Source: Mucilaginibacter sp. (GTDB taxonomy: Bacteria; Bacteroidota; Bacteroidia; Sphingobacteriales; Sphingobacteriaceae). From it: a DNA stretch of 64,000 nucleotides. The stretch lies in contig NZ_JAQBOC010000076.1 of the NCBI RefSeq assembly GCF_028288225.1, positions 186,001-250,000 on the forward strand, in the 5' to 3' direction. Position 1 is the stretch's first letter; every line of letters begins with the position of its first letter. The notes under the pieces were generated by a model. That model was not told the DNA's origin, ran no database searches, and saw only the letters and a program-made list of their open reading frames with translations. The position numbers were made by a program, and so were the translations under genes. This document shows, in pieces, positions 52,176 to 61,290 of this stretch.

Positions 52176-53597
52176 CTATTTCCCGTTCACATACTTTTCC
52201 GCAATACCAGGGTACACATTAATGTACTCATTAGCTTTGCCATCCTTGTCAAAAATGCCTTCCCAGGTGCTTAAGGGCTCCCAAATGAATGATCCCAATG
52301 CTTTATTGCCGGGTGCGGTAAAGGCAATATCATTCACCACCTGTTTAAGCTGCGAGTATTCGGCAACCATTACCTGTTTGTTGTAACGTTTGGCAAGATC
52401 GGTCATGTTGTTCCTCAGGTCGGCAGGCGTACCGTGCCACTTAGGATAATAGGACAAGCCTATCACATCAAACGGCACATTGCGCTTAGCCATATTATCA
52501 AGAAAAAATTTCGATTCTGCGCTTTGTCCGCCCAAAGCAATATGAAGCATAATAATAGTTTGGGGACTAACCGATTTCACCGCCTTAATTCCCTGGTACA
52601 GCAGTTGCGAAAGGCTGTCAAGGTTATTGATAGCACCATCCGGCCATACTATGCCATGGTTAATTTCATTGCCTACCTGCACCATATCGGGCGTTGTGCC
52701 CTGGTCTTTCAGTTGCTGCATTACATTAATTGTATAATCGTACAATGATTTTTCAAGAGTGGTAAAATCCTGGCCCACCCATGCAGCAGGTTTATTTTGC
52801 TGCTGCGGATCAGCCCAGTAATCGCTGTAATGAAAATCGAGTAAAAACTTCATGCCGGCAGCTTTTATGCGTTTGGCCATTTGTTTGGTATGCTCCAAAT
52901 CGCAAAAACCTTTATTGGGAGAGTATCCTTTAGGATTTGCAGGCTCATTAAAGATCCGCAGGCGGATGTAGTTAAAGCCATGCTCCTTCATTATTTGGAT
53001 AGCATCACCCGGTTTGCCGTTGTCCGAAAACTTCATGCCCCGATTTTCCAGCTCTGGTAAAAAGGAAATATCTGCGCCTAAAATTTTATCGCTAACGGTT
53101 TTAGGTACATATTTATCAGTTGTAACCACATGTGCAATGCCAGGCTGCACCGTATGGATCTCGGTAGAACCCGTGTATAAACTATCTGCTTTAGCCTCAA
53201 ACTTTACCCTTCCCGGGATGCGGCCGGTGCGTAATATAACCCGGCAGCTACCAGTAATATTTGCCTGCCAGGTGCTGTCAGTATGTGGTAAACTATTAAA
53301 GTCACCGGCATCATAAATATTTACAATTTTAGCATCACCTGCTATATGAAACGTAACAGCCAATTTTGCATTAGCTATGCTATCTCCTTTACTGTCAATT
53401 ATTTTCACCGTTATCAATGCTTCATCCTTACCATCTGCTATCATGGTAGTTTTATAAGGCGTTACCTGTAGTTCGGCTGGTACGCCTGCAGGTTTGGGTT
53501 TTCTTCTTCCCTGGGCGTTAGCGGTGCCTGCAATAAATAATGACAGCAAAGCAAATAGTAAACTGCCTTTAATCATTGTTTTGGATAATTTTAACAT
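52176..53597 (-). CDS. GH53 endo-beta-1,4-galactanase with N-terminal Ig-like domain
   Basis: 473 residues with a signal peptide (GSLLFALLSLFIAGTANAQG). Residues about 45-150 are an invasin/Ig-like domain (ADGKDEALITVKIID). The GH53 barrel starts near DISFLPELENRGMKF. Catalytic glutamates are E311 (acid/base, VQVGNEINHG) and E413 (nucleophile, MVAEYSQ). The family cuts beta-1,4-galactan of type I arabinogalactan. Secreted or periplasmic. No SusCD pair or beta-galactosidase is next to it. Confidence 0.92.
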   Translation of the reverse strand: MLKLSKTMIKGSLLFALLSLFIAGTANAQGRRKPKPAGVPAELQVTPYKTTMIADGKDEALITVKIIDSKGDSIANAKLAVTFHIAGDAKIVNIYDAGDFNSLPHTDSTWQANITGSCRVILRTGRIPGRVKFEAKADSLYTGSTEIHTVQPGIAHVVTTDKYVPKTVSDKILGADISFLPELENRGMKFSDNGKPGDAIQIMKEHGFNYIRLRIFNEPANPKGYSPNKGFCDLEHTKQMAKRIKAAGMKFLLDFHYSDYWADPQQQNKPAAWVGQDFTTLEKSLYDYTINVMQQLKDQGTTPDMVQVGNEINHGIVWPDGAINNLDSLSQLLYQGIKAVKSVSPQTIIMLHIALGGQSAESKFFLDNMAKRNVPFDVIGLSYYPKWHGTPADLRNNMTDLAKRYNKQVMVAEYSQLKQVVNDIAFTAPGNKALGSFIWEPLSTWEGIFDKDGKANEYINVYPGIAEKYVNGK

Positions 53598-53730
53598 TAC
53601 GGTATAATTGGTATGTTAAAGGTAAAATATAAATTGTGCAGGCGACAATTATATTTAGGGTAAATAGAAGTGTAGCTAATATTTTACAGTGTAAAATGAT
53701 GATAGTAGTGAACGCCAACAACTAAAAAAG

Positions 53731-54492
53731 TTACACAGTTATCATTCCCATGCCTTTTCCGGTCATCCTTACAAAGCCTTCAGCAGCCCTAACGCCAGCT
53801 TCCCTTCCCCTGAAATCCTCCATTGAGGCATGTCCGCAGGCATAGATCCCCGGTGGGTCCTGGCTGGTGTGGCAATAAACGGCTTTCTTTTTTTGCTCCT
53901 GGGTTTCGCTTATATCCACATAATCGGTAGGGTTAAATATCATGGTTTGCTCACCTGCACATACTTCAAAAAAGTACAAAGTAAACTTAGCAGCTGCACG
54001 TACCCAGCTTTGTATGGTTAACAAGCCGGCCACCTGGTGGTCCTTATGCGAGTCGACAGGCCAGTGGGTAAAAACCACATCGGGCTTTTCGGCAGTTATC
54101 AAACTTTGAATGTGCTGCAAGGCTGCATTATCGGCAATAGTGGCACCATCAATCTGTCCGGCAAAAACGGGTTTGGCATTTAATATTTTACAGGCATTAA
54201 TAGCTTCCTGTTTCCGGGTTTTGGCGGCTTCATCATGGTTAACCCCGGCAATTCCGGCCTCGCCGGTGGTTAAATAAATTATTGTGACCTCATGTCCCTG
54301 TACTGCCAGCTTTGCCAGTGTTCCGCCACAGCCGCTTTCAGGGTCATCAGGGTGCGCTCCTATACAAACAATTTTTCTCTTTGCTGCCGCGATGGTATTT
54401 TCTGCGTTTAATAAAGTGGGCAGGGTAAGCAGGCCTAAACCGGTAGCAGTGGTTTTTACAAATTGACGGCGGGTGTTGGTTTTAATGCTCAT
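53731..54492 (-). CDS. Tat-exported PIG-L family deacetylase
   Basis: 253 residues. N-terminal TRRQFVKTTATGLGLLTLPT is a twin-arginine signal. The LmbE/PIG-L motif is CIGAHPDDPESGCGGTLAKL, with zinc ligands from HPDD and a later HKDHQ (DSHKDHQVAG). The family removes acetyl from N-acetylglucosamine-containing substrates. Located outside the cytoplasm here. It follows the GH53 gene by 134 bases on the same strand; co-regulation is possible. Confidence 0.9.
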   Translation of the reverse strand: MSIKTNTRRQFVKTTATGLGLLTLPTLLNAENTIAAAKRKIVCIGAHPDDPESGCGGTLAKLAVQGHEVTIIYLTTGEAGIAGVNHDEAAKTRKQEAINACKILNAKPVFAGQIDGATIADNAALQHIQSLITAEKPDVVFTHWPVDSHKDHQVAGLLTIQSWVRAAAKFTLYFFEVCAGEQTMIFNPTDYVDISETQEQKKKAVYCHTSQDPPGIYACGHASMEDFRGREAGVRAAEGFVRMTGKGMGMITV

Positions 54493-54579
54493 TTTTATTT
54501 AGGTTGAATATAAGCTTAAAGCAATCATAAAATAATACATGCATGCTTAGATTTCTGTGTCACTGAGATCAAAAAGGTG

Positions 54580-55407
54580 CTATTCAAATACCACCGTTTT
54601 ATTCTTATACACAAATACCCTATCCTCAAACACAAGCTTAAGCGCCTTTGCCAGTACCGAGGTTTCAATTTCTTTCCCCGCCTTTACCATATCTGCTGCT
54701 GTAAAAGAGTGGTTTACCGAAATGATCTGCTGGGTGATAATTGGCCCTTCATCCAGTTCATTTGATACAAAGTGAGCTGTTGCGCCAATTAGTTTTACGC
54801 CGCGCTCAAAAGCCTGCCTGTATGGACTGGCTCCAATAAATGCCGGCAAAAAGGAATGATGGATATTGATGATCCGCATTGGGAATTTTGCTACCAGATT
54901 AGGTGACAGGATCCGCATAAATTTAGCCAGGACAATATAATCAGGTTTATATTGATCAACAGTTTTCGCAATTTCTTCTTCAAAGGCTTCTTTACTTACC
55001 CGCTCATGCGATATAGTGAAAAAAGGCATATCAAACCGTTTACAAATATCTTCAAGCACGGTATGGTTGCCGATAACACATTGCACCGTTGCGCCAAGCG
55101 TACTAAAATAATTGCGGATCAGTATATCAGCAAGACAATGGTAATCTTTGGTTACCATTACTACTACTTTTTTATCGGGAAGAGGATTTATTAAAATAGT
55201 AGCATCATCAGGCAGCACTTTACGCAATTGTTTTTCAAGCTTTGAGCCGTCGTCGCCAAAGGTAACTTCAAGGCGCATAAAAAACAGGTTATCGGCCTGG
55301 TCCACATGCTCGCGTAATGAAACTATATTAAAAAGGTTTTTTGCCAATATGGCTGATACAGATGCCACAAGTCCGACGCGGTCAATACATTGAATTACGA
55401 TGATCAT
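54580..55407 (-). CDS. purU: Formyltetrahydrofolate deformylase
   Basis: 275 residues. N-terminal ACT-like domain (VIQCIDRVGLVASVSAILAKNLFNIVSL) and a C-terminal formyltransferase fold with HHSFLPAFIGASPYRQAFERG and GATAHFVSNELDEGPII, containing the conserved H and D. It hydrolyses 10-formyl-THF to formate and THF. Cytoplasmic housekeeping gene. Confidence 0.95.
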   Translation of the reverse strand: MIIVIQCIDRVGLVASVSAILAKNLFNIVSLREHVDQADNLFFMRLEVTFGDDGSKLEKQLRKVLPDDATILINPLPDKKVVVMVTKDYHCLADILIRNYFSTLGATVQCVIGNHTVLEDICKRFDMPFFTISHERVSKEAFEEEIAKTVDQYKPDYIVLAKFMRILSPNLVAKFPMRIINIHHSFLPAFIGASPYRQAFERGVKLIGATAHFVSNELDEGPIITQQIISVNHSFTAADMVKAGKEIETSVLAKALKLVFEDRVFVYKNKTVVFE

Positions 55408-55485
55408 ACTTTGGGATGGAAAGTATGGTAAAGATATAAATTGATGTGATGTTAGGAATTAATATCTTACAATTCTATATTAATA

Positions 55486-55977
55486 TCAATAAATGCGGGC
55501 ACCTAATAATGATGATCCTGGCGGTAAGGGTTCATCTTCTTTGTTCAATACACCCAATATTAATAAAATAAAAGAGATGAGTTCAAGCACAGCGTTGCCT
55601 GTATGGGAATATTCCCATTGCTGCCTGAGCGCTACCCAGTTTTTAGGTGATATTGTCCAATTGCTGGTAGCTGCATTAGCCGGATAGGTGAATATAAAAA
55701 ATATAACTATAGTTATAGCTAAACATAAAAATGCAGCAAGCGTAAGCCTGAAAACAATAAGTTTTTGCCTTACATAAAACAATAAAATGAAAGTAAATAC
55801 AATAGCGCCAATTTGCAGAACTCCTAAAAGCGACCATCCGCGGTAAATGGCTTGTACAACCTTATAATTCTCCATAGATAATTCCATTTTTTGGGGCATT
55901 TCCAGCAAATGGGCCATTGCGGGTGCTAAAGTAAGCCCTGCAAACAAAAGACTAAGAAACCACATGATTTTTTCCAT
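55486..55977 (-). CDS. Four-span membrane protein (DUF1772-like)
   Basis: 163 residues from ATG 55977; a further in-frame ATG at 56013 adds 12 residues before the first span. Four hydrophobic spans (MWFLSLLFAGLTLAPAMAHL, IGAIVFTFILLFY, LAAFLCLAITIVIFFIF, ELISFILLILGVL). The length, AHLLEMPQK after span 1 and W...R...W before span 4 fit DUF1772/anthrone-oxygenase-like proteins. Function unknown. Confidence 0.65.
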   Translation of the reverse strand: MEKIMWFLSLLFAGLTLAPAMAHLLEMPQKMELSMENYKVVQAIYRGWSLLGVLQIGAIVFTFILLFYVRQKLIVFRLTLAAFLCLAITIVIFFIFTYPANAATSNWTISPKNWVALRQQWEYSHTGNAVLELISFILLILGVLNKEDEPLPPGSSLLGARIY

Positions 55978-56207
55978 GATATGTTTTTTAAATACAGAGC
56001 AAATTTCATGCAAATATTAGATTACAGCGATTGAGAGGATGGTTGATTGGGTAATTGTAGGATAGAACTGTTTTAACGTACAATGTTAATAAGGATCAGA
56101 GAACTCCATCAGTTAAACCATTATTTCATGAGTTGTAACAAAACGTGATAATCATTATCAAAATATAAAGCTGGTAATTATATTAGCTTAAGCTTTTTGC
56201 TTAAAAA

Positions 56208-56411
56208 ATGATTATGCGATACTTTTTATGTTTTTTATGCCCGCCGATAGCTATATTAACTACCGGGAAGATTGGCGCATTTATATTAAATATCCTGCTC
56301 ACATTATTTTTTTGGGTACCTGGCATTATACATGCCGTTTTGGTTACCACAAAATATTATGATGACAAGCGCCACCGGCAACTAATGCGCGTGGCCCGCA
56401 GAGGGTATTAA
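56208..56411 (+). CDS. YqaE/Pmp3 family membrane protein
   Basis: 67 residues. MRYFLCFLCPPIAILTTGKIG and LNILLTLFFWVPGIIHAVLV match the two spans of the Pmp3/UPF0057 family, with the CPP motif. These small inner-membrane proteins influence membrane potential and salt tolerance. A hairpin TTAAGC-N5-GCTTAA (56188-56204) lies directly before the ATG and might affect translation. Confidence 0.93.
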   Translation: MIMRYFLCFLCPPIAILTTGKIGAFILNILLTLFFWVPGIIHAVLVTTKYYDDKRHRQLMRVARRGY

Positions 56412-56537
56412 ATATGTTTAAATTCCTAAAATAACTGGTAATCAGCAATAAATACCAAGTGTTCTCTTGGCATACTTAGCTATAATCCCTATTTTCACCG
56501 CTGATTTAAACATTGCCCATCCCTACTGGTTTTATAA

Positions 56538-57632
56538 ATGCTTTTTAACAAATTTTCATCGAGGTATATTTTTATACCGCTATTAACATTTTTATGTTTT
56601 ACAAGCTTTGCCCAGCCGGGTAGTACTGACTTGTTAAATAAAGGGCAAAAGGCCCGCTCCGCCTCAAATTATACTTCAGATACAAACAATGTCCATTTAA
56701 GGCGGCAGGCAGATAATGAATGGCTTGTAAACGAATTAAAAATTAAAGAGCAAGTCATTGCGTTTAGGAACAAGTTATTTTGGTTCAGGAACGTGATAGC
56801 GCTGTTTGTTGTCATTTTTATATTCCTTATCATCCGCAGCAATCGCCAAAAAACAGGCTTGAATAAAGTGCTTCAAAAACAAAATGCTGATATTGCCTTG
56901 CAAAAAGCGGAGATCACACAACAAAGGGAAACGCTGCACCAGCTCAATCATACAAAGGACATGCTTTTTTCAGTTATCAGCCATGACCTTCGCAGTCCTT
57001 TTGCTGCAATTTTGCAAACAATGGATAGCGTCAGGACAGGCGAGATGTCAGCCGGTGAACAAAAGGAGATCCTCAATAGCTTTTATCAGCAGCTAAGCCT
57101 GGTTAACCTGATGGTGAACAATTTACTGGTTTGGGCAGATAGCCAACAATCAGGCATTAAAACCGACCTGGTAACACTTAATGTTACCGAAGTTATTAAT
57201 GAAATACTCCAGTTATCAAATTTCCTGGCAAAAAACAAACATATCAACCTCCGGCACAATTACGAAGGCGAAAAATGGATATTGGCAGATTTAAACCACG
57301 TGAAAATTATTTTTCATAACCTCATTGGCAACGCCATAAAATTTACCCCACATGGCGGTACAATTGAAGTGTTTTATACTGATGATGACGATTACCTTGC
57401 TATACATGTTAATGATAATGGCATTGGAATTTTGCCTCAAAAAATGGAAAAGCTTTTTAAAATAACAGGCAAGGATATTTCAGGTAATGGTACAAATAAT
57501 GAAGTAGGTGCAGGAATAGGGCTGGGTTTAATTAAGCAATTTGTTGATGCCAACAATGGCCGGCTTGAAGTGCAAAGTAAACCGGGCGAGGGCGCGGAGT
57601 TTATAGTTTATTTAGAAAAAGTGGAGGCTTAA
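56538..57632 (+). CDS. Membrane-bound sensor histidine kinase
   Basis: 364 residues. Signal segment FIPLLTFLCFTSFAQ, a short periplasmic stretch of about 50 residues, one span (FRNVIALFVVIFIFLIIRS), a coiled-coil linker, the HisKA H-box with H149 in VISHDLRSPF, and a HATPase domain with HNLIGNAIKFTPHGG, DNGIGILPQ and GAGIGLGLIKQF. The periplasmic part is far too short for the TPR arrays often found in these Bacteroidota kinases. No response regulator is adjacent; the closest is at 59797. Confidence 0.93.
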   Translation: MLFNKFSSRYIFIPLLTFLCFTSFAQPGSTDLLNKGQKARSASNYTSDTNNVHLRRQADNEWLVNELKIKEQVIAFRNKLFWFRNVIALFVVIFIFLIIRSNRQKTGLNKVLQKQNADIALQKAEITQQRETLHQLNHTKDMLFSVISHDLRSPFAAILQTMDSVRTGEMSAGEQKEILNSFYQQLSLVNLMVNNLLVWADSQQSGIKTDLVTLNVTEVINEILQLSNFLAKNKHINLRHNYEGEKWILADLNHVKIIFHNLIGNAIKFTPHGGTIEVFYTDDDDYLAIHVNDNGIGILPQKMEKLFKITGKDISGNGTNNEVGAGIGLGLIKQFVDANNGRLEVQSKPGEGAEFIVYLEKVEA

Positions 57633-57668
57633 TTTTCGGATGATAGATTTCGGAGTTAAACCCGATAT

Positions 57669-57787
57669 GTCATGCTGAATTTATTTCAGCACCCCACATG
57701 CTAAGTCTACCCTATACAAGTTGATCGGGCATGGTTTAGACCGGTTACATGGCTTGTCCTGTGAGTTGCTGAAACAAGCAGCATGAC
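57669..57787. repeat. Dispersed hairpin repeat R2, copy 1
   Basis: GTCATGCTG (57669-57677) pairs with CAGCATGAC (57779-57787), with further TTTCAGCA / TGCTGAAA pairing. The segment TTTCAGCACCCCACATGCTAAG is closely matched at 61195-61219. The in-frame ATG at 57783 is part of the repeat. Confidence 0.85.
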
Positions 57788-57803
57788 TTCCTCTGATATT
57801 AAA

Positions 57804-58169
57804 ATGATAAATATGCAATCCACAAACATCCCTTTCCAAACCATCAACTGGGACGATATTGACAAAACAACTCATCCCGGCACAACAGGCACGGCCTGGT
57901 GGCAAACTATTCAGTTTAAAGGTCTACGGGTAAGGGTTGTTGAATACAGCCCAGGGTACCTGGCAGATCATTGGTGCAAAAAGGGGCATATTGTTTATTG
58001 CCTGGAAGGCGAATTTACAACCGAGATGCAGACGGGTGAAAGCTTTCGGCTAACTAAAGGCATGAGTTATATTGTGTCGGATGATTTAAGTTCCCATCGC
58101 TCAATCACTGAAAACGGTGTTAAGCTGCTAATTGTTGACGGTGATTTTTTGAACACAAACACTATTTAA
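57804..58169 (+). CDS. Small cupin-fold protein (DHCW-motif-like)
   Basis: 121 residues from ATG 57804 (ATG 57813 is also possible; ATG 57783 lies in a repeat). A single cupin: WWQTIQFKGLRVRVVEYSPGY, then LADHWCKKGHIVYCLEGEF with H and conserved D-H-W-C, and SYIVSDDLSSHRSITENG. The family is a non-catalytic or unknown-function cupin. Cytoplasmic. Confidence 0.82.
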   Translation: MINMQSTNIPFQTINWDDIDKTTHPGTTGTAWWQTIQFKGLRVRVVEYSPGYLADHWCKKGHIVYCLEGEFTTEMQTGESFRLTKGMSYIVSDDLSSHRSITENGVKLLIVDGDFLNTNTI

Positions 58170-58251
58170 ACACGATTCAGGGATTTTTTGATTTTCGTGA
58201 TTAAATCAATTTAAAGAATCCTGAAAATTCTTCCAATCCTTAAATCGTGTT
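58169..58251. repeat. Long imperfect hairpin after the cupin gene
   Basis: AACACGATT at 58169-58177 pairs with AATCGTGTT at 58243-58251, and the adjoining GGGATT / AATCC segments extend the pairing. It begins at the cupin stop codon. It can serve as a terminator, but no clean T-run follows. Confidence 0.6.
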
Positions 58252-58324
58252 ATAATTGTTGTTTAGACACTTGTTTATCACGAAATTAATCCTAAATTTA
58301 TCACAACCAAATAACACTAATCGT

Positions 58325-59656
58325 ATGAGTTCCCGTAGAGATTTTTTACAAAAATCTGCCATCGTAGCCGGTGGCAGCCTGTTAGCATCAGCTTTAAATA
58401 ACCAGGCTTTTGCCATTTTTAAAAGTGGTATTGCGCCAAGCGACCAACTGAATATTGGTGCTATTGGTATAAATGGCATGGGCTGGGCAGATGTGATGGC
58501 GGCATTAAAAGTGCCGGGAGTAAACCTGGTGGCTGTTTGCGATGTAGATAAAAATGTGATAGATAAGCGGCTGGCCGATTTAGCCAAAACAGGCTATGAT
58601 ACCTCAAAAATTAAAAAATTTGAAGACTACCGCCAGTTGCTGGACCAAAAAGATGTTGACGCCGTTGTTATCGGCACACCCGACCATTGGCACGCCCTGA
58701 TAATGATACACGCCGTAGAGGCTGGTAAAGATGTTTATGTTGAAAAACCTGTTGGTAATTCAATAGGAGAATGCAGGGCAATGGTGAACGCCCAGCAGCG
58801 CTATAATAAAGTGGTACAGGCAGGCCAGTGGCAACGCAGCCAGCAGCATTTTAAAGATGCGGTTGATTTTGTGCAAAGCGGGCAGTTGGGGAATATACGA
58901 ACTGTAAAGGTTTGGTGTTACCAGGGCTGGATGAAACCGGGAGCAATAGTGCCAAATAGTGCGCCGCCTGCCGGTGTTAATTATGCTTCGTGGCTTGGTC
59001 CGGCAAAAACAGTTCCGTTTAACGCGAGCCGTTTTCATTTTAACTTCCGCTGGTTTTGGGATTATGCCGGAGGCCTGATGACCGACTGGGGTGTACATTT
59101 ACTGGATTATGGTTTACTGGGTATGAAATCGCCTATCCCAAAATCAGTCTCAGCCTTAGGCGGACGGTTTGCTTATCCCGAGCTATCAGAAGAAACACCG
59201 GATACTCTTACCACGCTGTATGAGTTTGATGGCTTTAACATGGTTTGGGATTCGGCAATGGGAATTGATAATGGGTCCTATAACAAGGATCATGGCATTG
59301 CCTATATCGGTAATAATGGTACTCTTATTTTAAATCGCAATGGCTGGGAAGTAATTGAAGAACGTCAAAGCGGCAACAAGGTGAGCAAGCCTTTTGTAGC
59401 AAAGTCTGACGATGGGTTGGATAAACATTGGGAAAACTTTGTAAGCGTAGTAAAATCGCGCAAAATGGACGATCTGCATTGCCCCATACAGGCAGGCGCC
59501 CATGTAGCAACCGTTGCACAAATGGGAAACATCGCTTACCGTAGCGGTAAAAAATTAGAGTGGAACGAAGCTGCTCATGAATTTACTGATAAGGCCATTA
59601 ATAAAGAATACCTGATGAAGGAATATCATAATGGGTATAAGCTGCCGAAGGTTTGA
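58325..59656 (+). CDS. Tat-exported Gfo/Idh/MocA family oxidoreductase
   Basis: 443 residues from ATG 58325; upstream in-frame sequence is repeat-rich. MSSRRDFLQKSAIVAGGSLLASAL is a Tat signal. NAD-binding region LNIGAIGINGMGWADVM, VYVEKPVGNSIGEC with the catalytic-lysine motif EKP, and the later MTDWGVHLLDYG. The family oxidises or reduces sugars and related compounds. Its periplasmic location means the tightly bound cofactor would have to be inserted before export. Substrate unknown. Confidence 0.92.
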   Translation: MSSRRDFLQKSAIVAGGSLLASALNNQAFAIFKSGIAPSDQLNIGAIGINGMGWADVMAALKVPGVNLVAVCDVDKNVIDKRLADLAKTGYDTSKIKKFEDYRQLLDQKDVDAVVIGTPDHWHALIMIHAVEAGKDVYVEKPVGNSIGECRAMVNAQQRYNKVVQAGQWQRSQQHFKDAVDFVQSGQLGNIRTVKVWCYQGWMKPGAIVPNSAPPAGVNYASWLGPAKTVPFNASRFHFNFRWFWDYAGGLMTDWGVHLLDYGLLGMKSPIPKSVSALGGRFAYPELSEETPDTLTTLYEFDGFNMVWDSAMGIDNGSYNKDHGIAYIGNNGTLILNRNGWEVIEERQSGNKVSKPFVAKSDDGLDKHWENFVSVVKSRKMDDLHCPIQAGAHVATVAQMGNIAYRSGKKLEWNEAAHEFTDKAINKEYLMKEYHNGYKLPKV

Positions 59657-59702
59657 TTTCGGAACTCGGATTTTCGATTTCGGATTTATTTAATTTTGAT
59701 TA

Positions 59703-59744
59703 ACGTCATGCCGTCCATCAACTGGTCGGCATGACGTTTGTTTT
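59703..59744 (+). terminator. Intrinsic terminator after the oxidoreductase gene
   Basis: Perfect 11-bp arms ACGTCATGCCG (59703-59713) and CGGCATGACGT (59727-59737) are followed by TTGTTTT. The core GTCATGC is shared with repeat R2. Confidence 0.85.
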
Positions 59745-59796
59745 AAGCAGCGCCTCTTTATAATTCCGAAATAATATTCCACATTTGCATCATATC

Positions 59797-61146
59797 ATGC
59801 AAAAAGATAAGCTGTTAATTATTGACGATGAGGAACGCCTGCGCAACCTGCTGGCCCGGATCCTTCAGCTGGAAGGTTATGATGTGCTGGTAGCATCAAA
59901 CGGAAAGGAGGCATTAAAAAAATTACAGCATGAGCCGATACCTGTAGTTATCAGTGACGTTAAATTACCTGATATTAATGGGATTGAGCTTACATCGCAA
60001 ATAAAAGCTAGCTGGCCGGCTACTGAAATTATAGTGTTAACTGCTTTTGGCACCATAAACGATGGTGTTAAAGCCATAAAAGGCGGTGCGTTTGATTATA
60101 TTACCAAAGGGGATGATAACGAAAAGATAATCCCGCTGGTAAGCAAGGCCATGGATAAGGCCCTTTTACAGCAAAAAGTTTTAGAGCTTGAAAAGAAGCT
60201 GAACAGCAAATTTGGTTTTGAAAGGCTTATAGGTAGATCTGCCGCTATAGGCGATGTCATAAAACTGGCCCAAAAAGTAGCATTAACCGATACCACCGTT
60301 TTATTATTGGGCGAAACCGGCACCGGTAAAGAGATCTTTGCCGAAGCTATCCACCAGGCAAGTCCGCGCAATGCAAAATCATTTGTAGCGGTAAATTGCA
60401 GCGCCTTTACCAAAGAGCTGCTGGAAAGCGAGCTCTTTGGCCACAAAGCCGGAGCATTTACCGGCGCTATAAAAGATAAAAAGGGACTTTTTGAAGAAGC
60501 CAACGGTGGCACTATTTTTTTGGATGAGATAGGAGAGCTCGATCACGACCTGCAGGCCAAACTGTTAAGAGTATTGGAGTCGCAATCGTTTATTAAAATT
60601 GGCGATACAAAGCCTACCCAGGTCAATGTGCGCATTTTGGCGGCAACAAACCGGAATTTGCAGGCCGAGGTTGGTAAAGAAGGCTTCCGGTCTGACCTGT
60701 ATTACCGCTTATCCGTGTTCCAGATCACACTGCCGGCCCTGCGCGACCGCAAAAAAGATATTAAGCTGCTGGCTGAATACTTTATGCACTACTTTGGTGC
60801 AAAGGTTAAAAAACAAATTGCCGGTTTAAGCGATAAGCTTATAGAAAAACTGGAGGCTTATAACTGGCCGGGTAATATCCGCGAACTGAAAAATATTATT
60901 GAGCGCGCTGTTATTTTGGCCGATGAAAATATTTTAGACGAAACACTGCTGCCTTATGAAATGCAGGGGCCACAAACTGCACAAGCCGGTAATTCATTGT
61001 CAGCATTTGATCTCGCATCTGTAGAAAAAATACATATCCAGCGCGTACTTAACCATACCCGCGGCAATCGCGCCGAAGCAGCCCGCCTGCTTAATATAGG
61101 TATAGCCACCTTATACCGCAAACTGAAGGATTACGGGTTGGAGTAG
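59797..61146 (+). CDS. Sigma-54-dependent response regulator (NtrC family)
   Basis: 449 residues from ATG 59797; an in-frame TTG at 59785 is possible. Receiver domain with D10/D11 and phosphorylatable D54 (VVISDVKLPD) and conserved K near ITKGDDNE. AAA+ domain with Walker A GETGTGKE, the sigma-54 contact loop GAFTGA and Walker B GGTIFLDEIGEL. C-terminal Fis-type HTH (NRAEAARLLNIGIATLYRKLK). Activates sigma-54 promoters on phosphorylation. No cognate kinase is adjacent. Confidence 0.97.
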   Translation: MQKDKLLIIDDEERLRNLLARILQLEGYDVLVASNGKEALKKLQHEPIPVVISDVKLPDINGIELTSQIKASWPATEIIVLTAFGTINDGVKAIKGGAFDYITKGDDNEKIIPLVSKAMDKALLQQKVLELEKKLNSKFGFERLIGRSAAIGDVIKLAQKVALTDTTVLLLGETGTGKEIFAEAIHQASPRNAKSFVAVNCSAFTKELLESELFGHKAGAFTGAIKDKKGLFEEANGGTIFLDEIGELDHDLQAKLLRVLESQSFIKIGDTKPTQVNVRILAATNRNLQAEVGKEGFRSDLYYRLSVFQITLPALRDRKKDIKLLAEYFMHYFGAKVKKQIAGLSDKLIEKLEAYNWPGNIRELKNIIERAVILADENILDETLLPYEMQGPQTAQAGNSLSAFDLASVEKIHIQRVLNHTRGNRAEAARLLNIGIATLYRKLKDYGLE

Positions 61147-61184
61147 ATTGAATGCGGAAGTCGGAATGCCAAATGCGGAATAAT

Positions 61185-61244
61185 GTCATGCATGCTGTTT
61201 CAGCACACCATATGCTAAGTTTACGCCATGCAAGCGGGAATGAC
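61185..61244. repeat. Dispersed hairpin repeat R2, copy 2
   Basis: Contains GTCATGC...TTTCAGCACACCATATGCTAAG, matching copy 1 (57669-57711) with few differences, and can form a hairpin with AATGAC at its end. It lies between the convergent regulator and GH9 genes. Confidence 0.7.
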
Positions 61245-61290
61245 GTGGTGATTAATCATCCGCACATTTGCATATCCGCACATCCGCACA

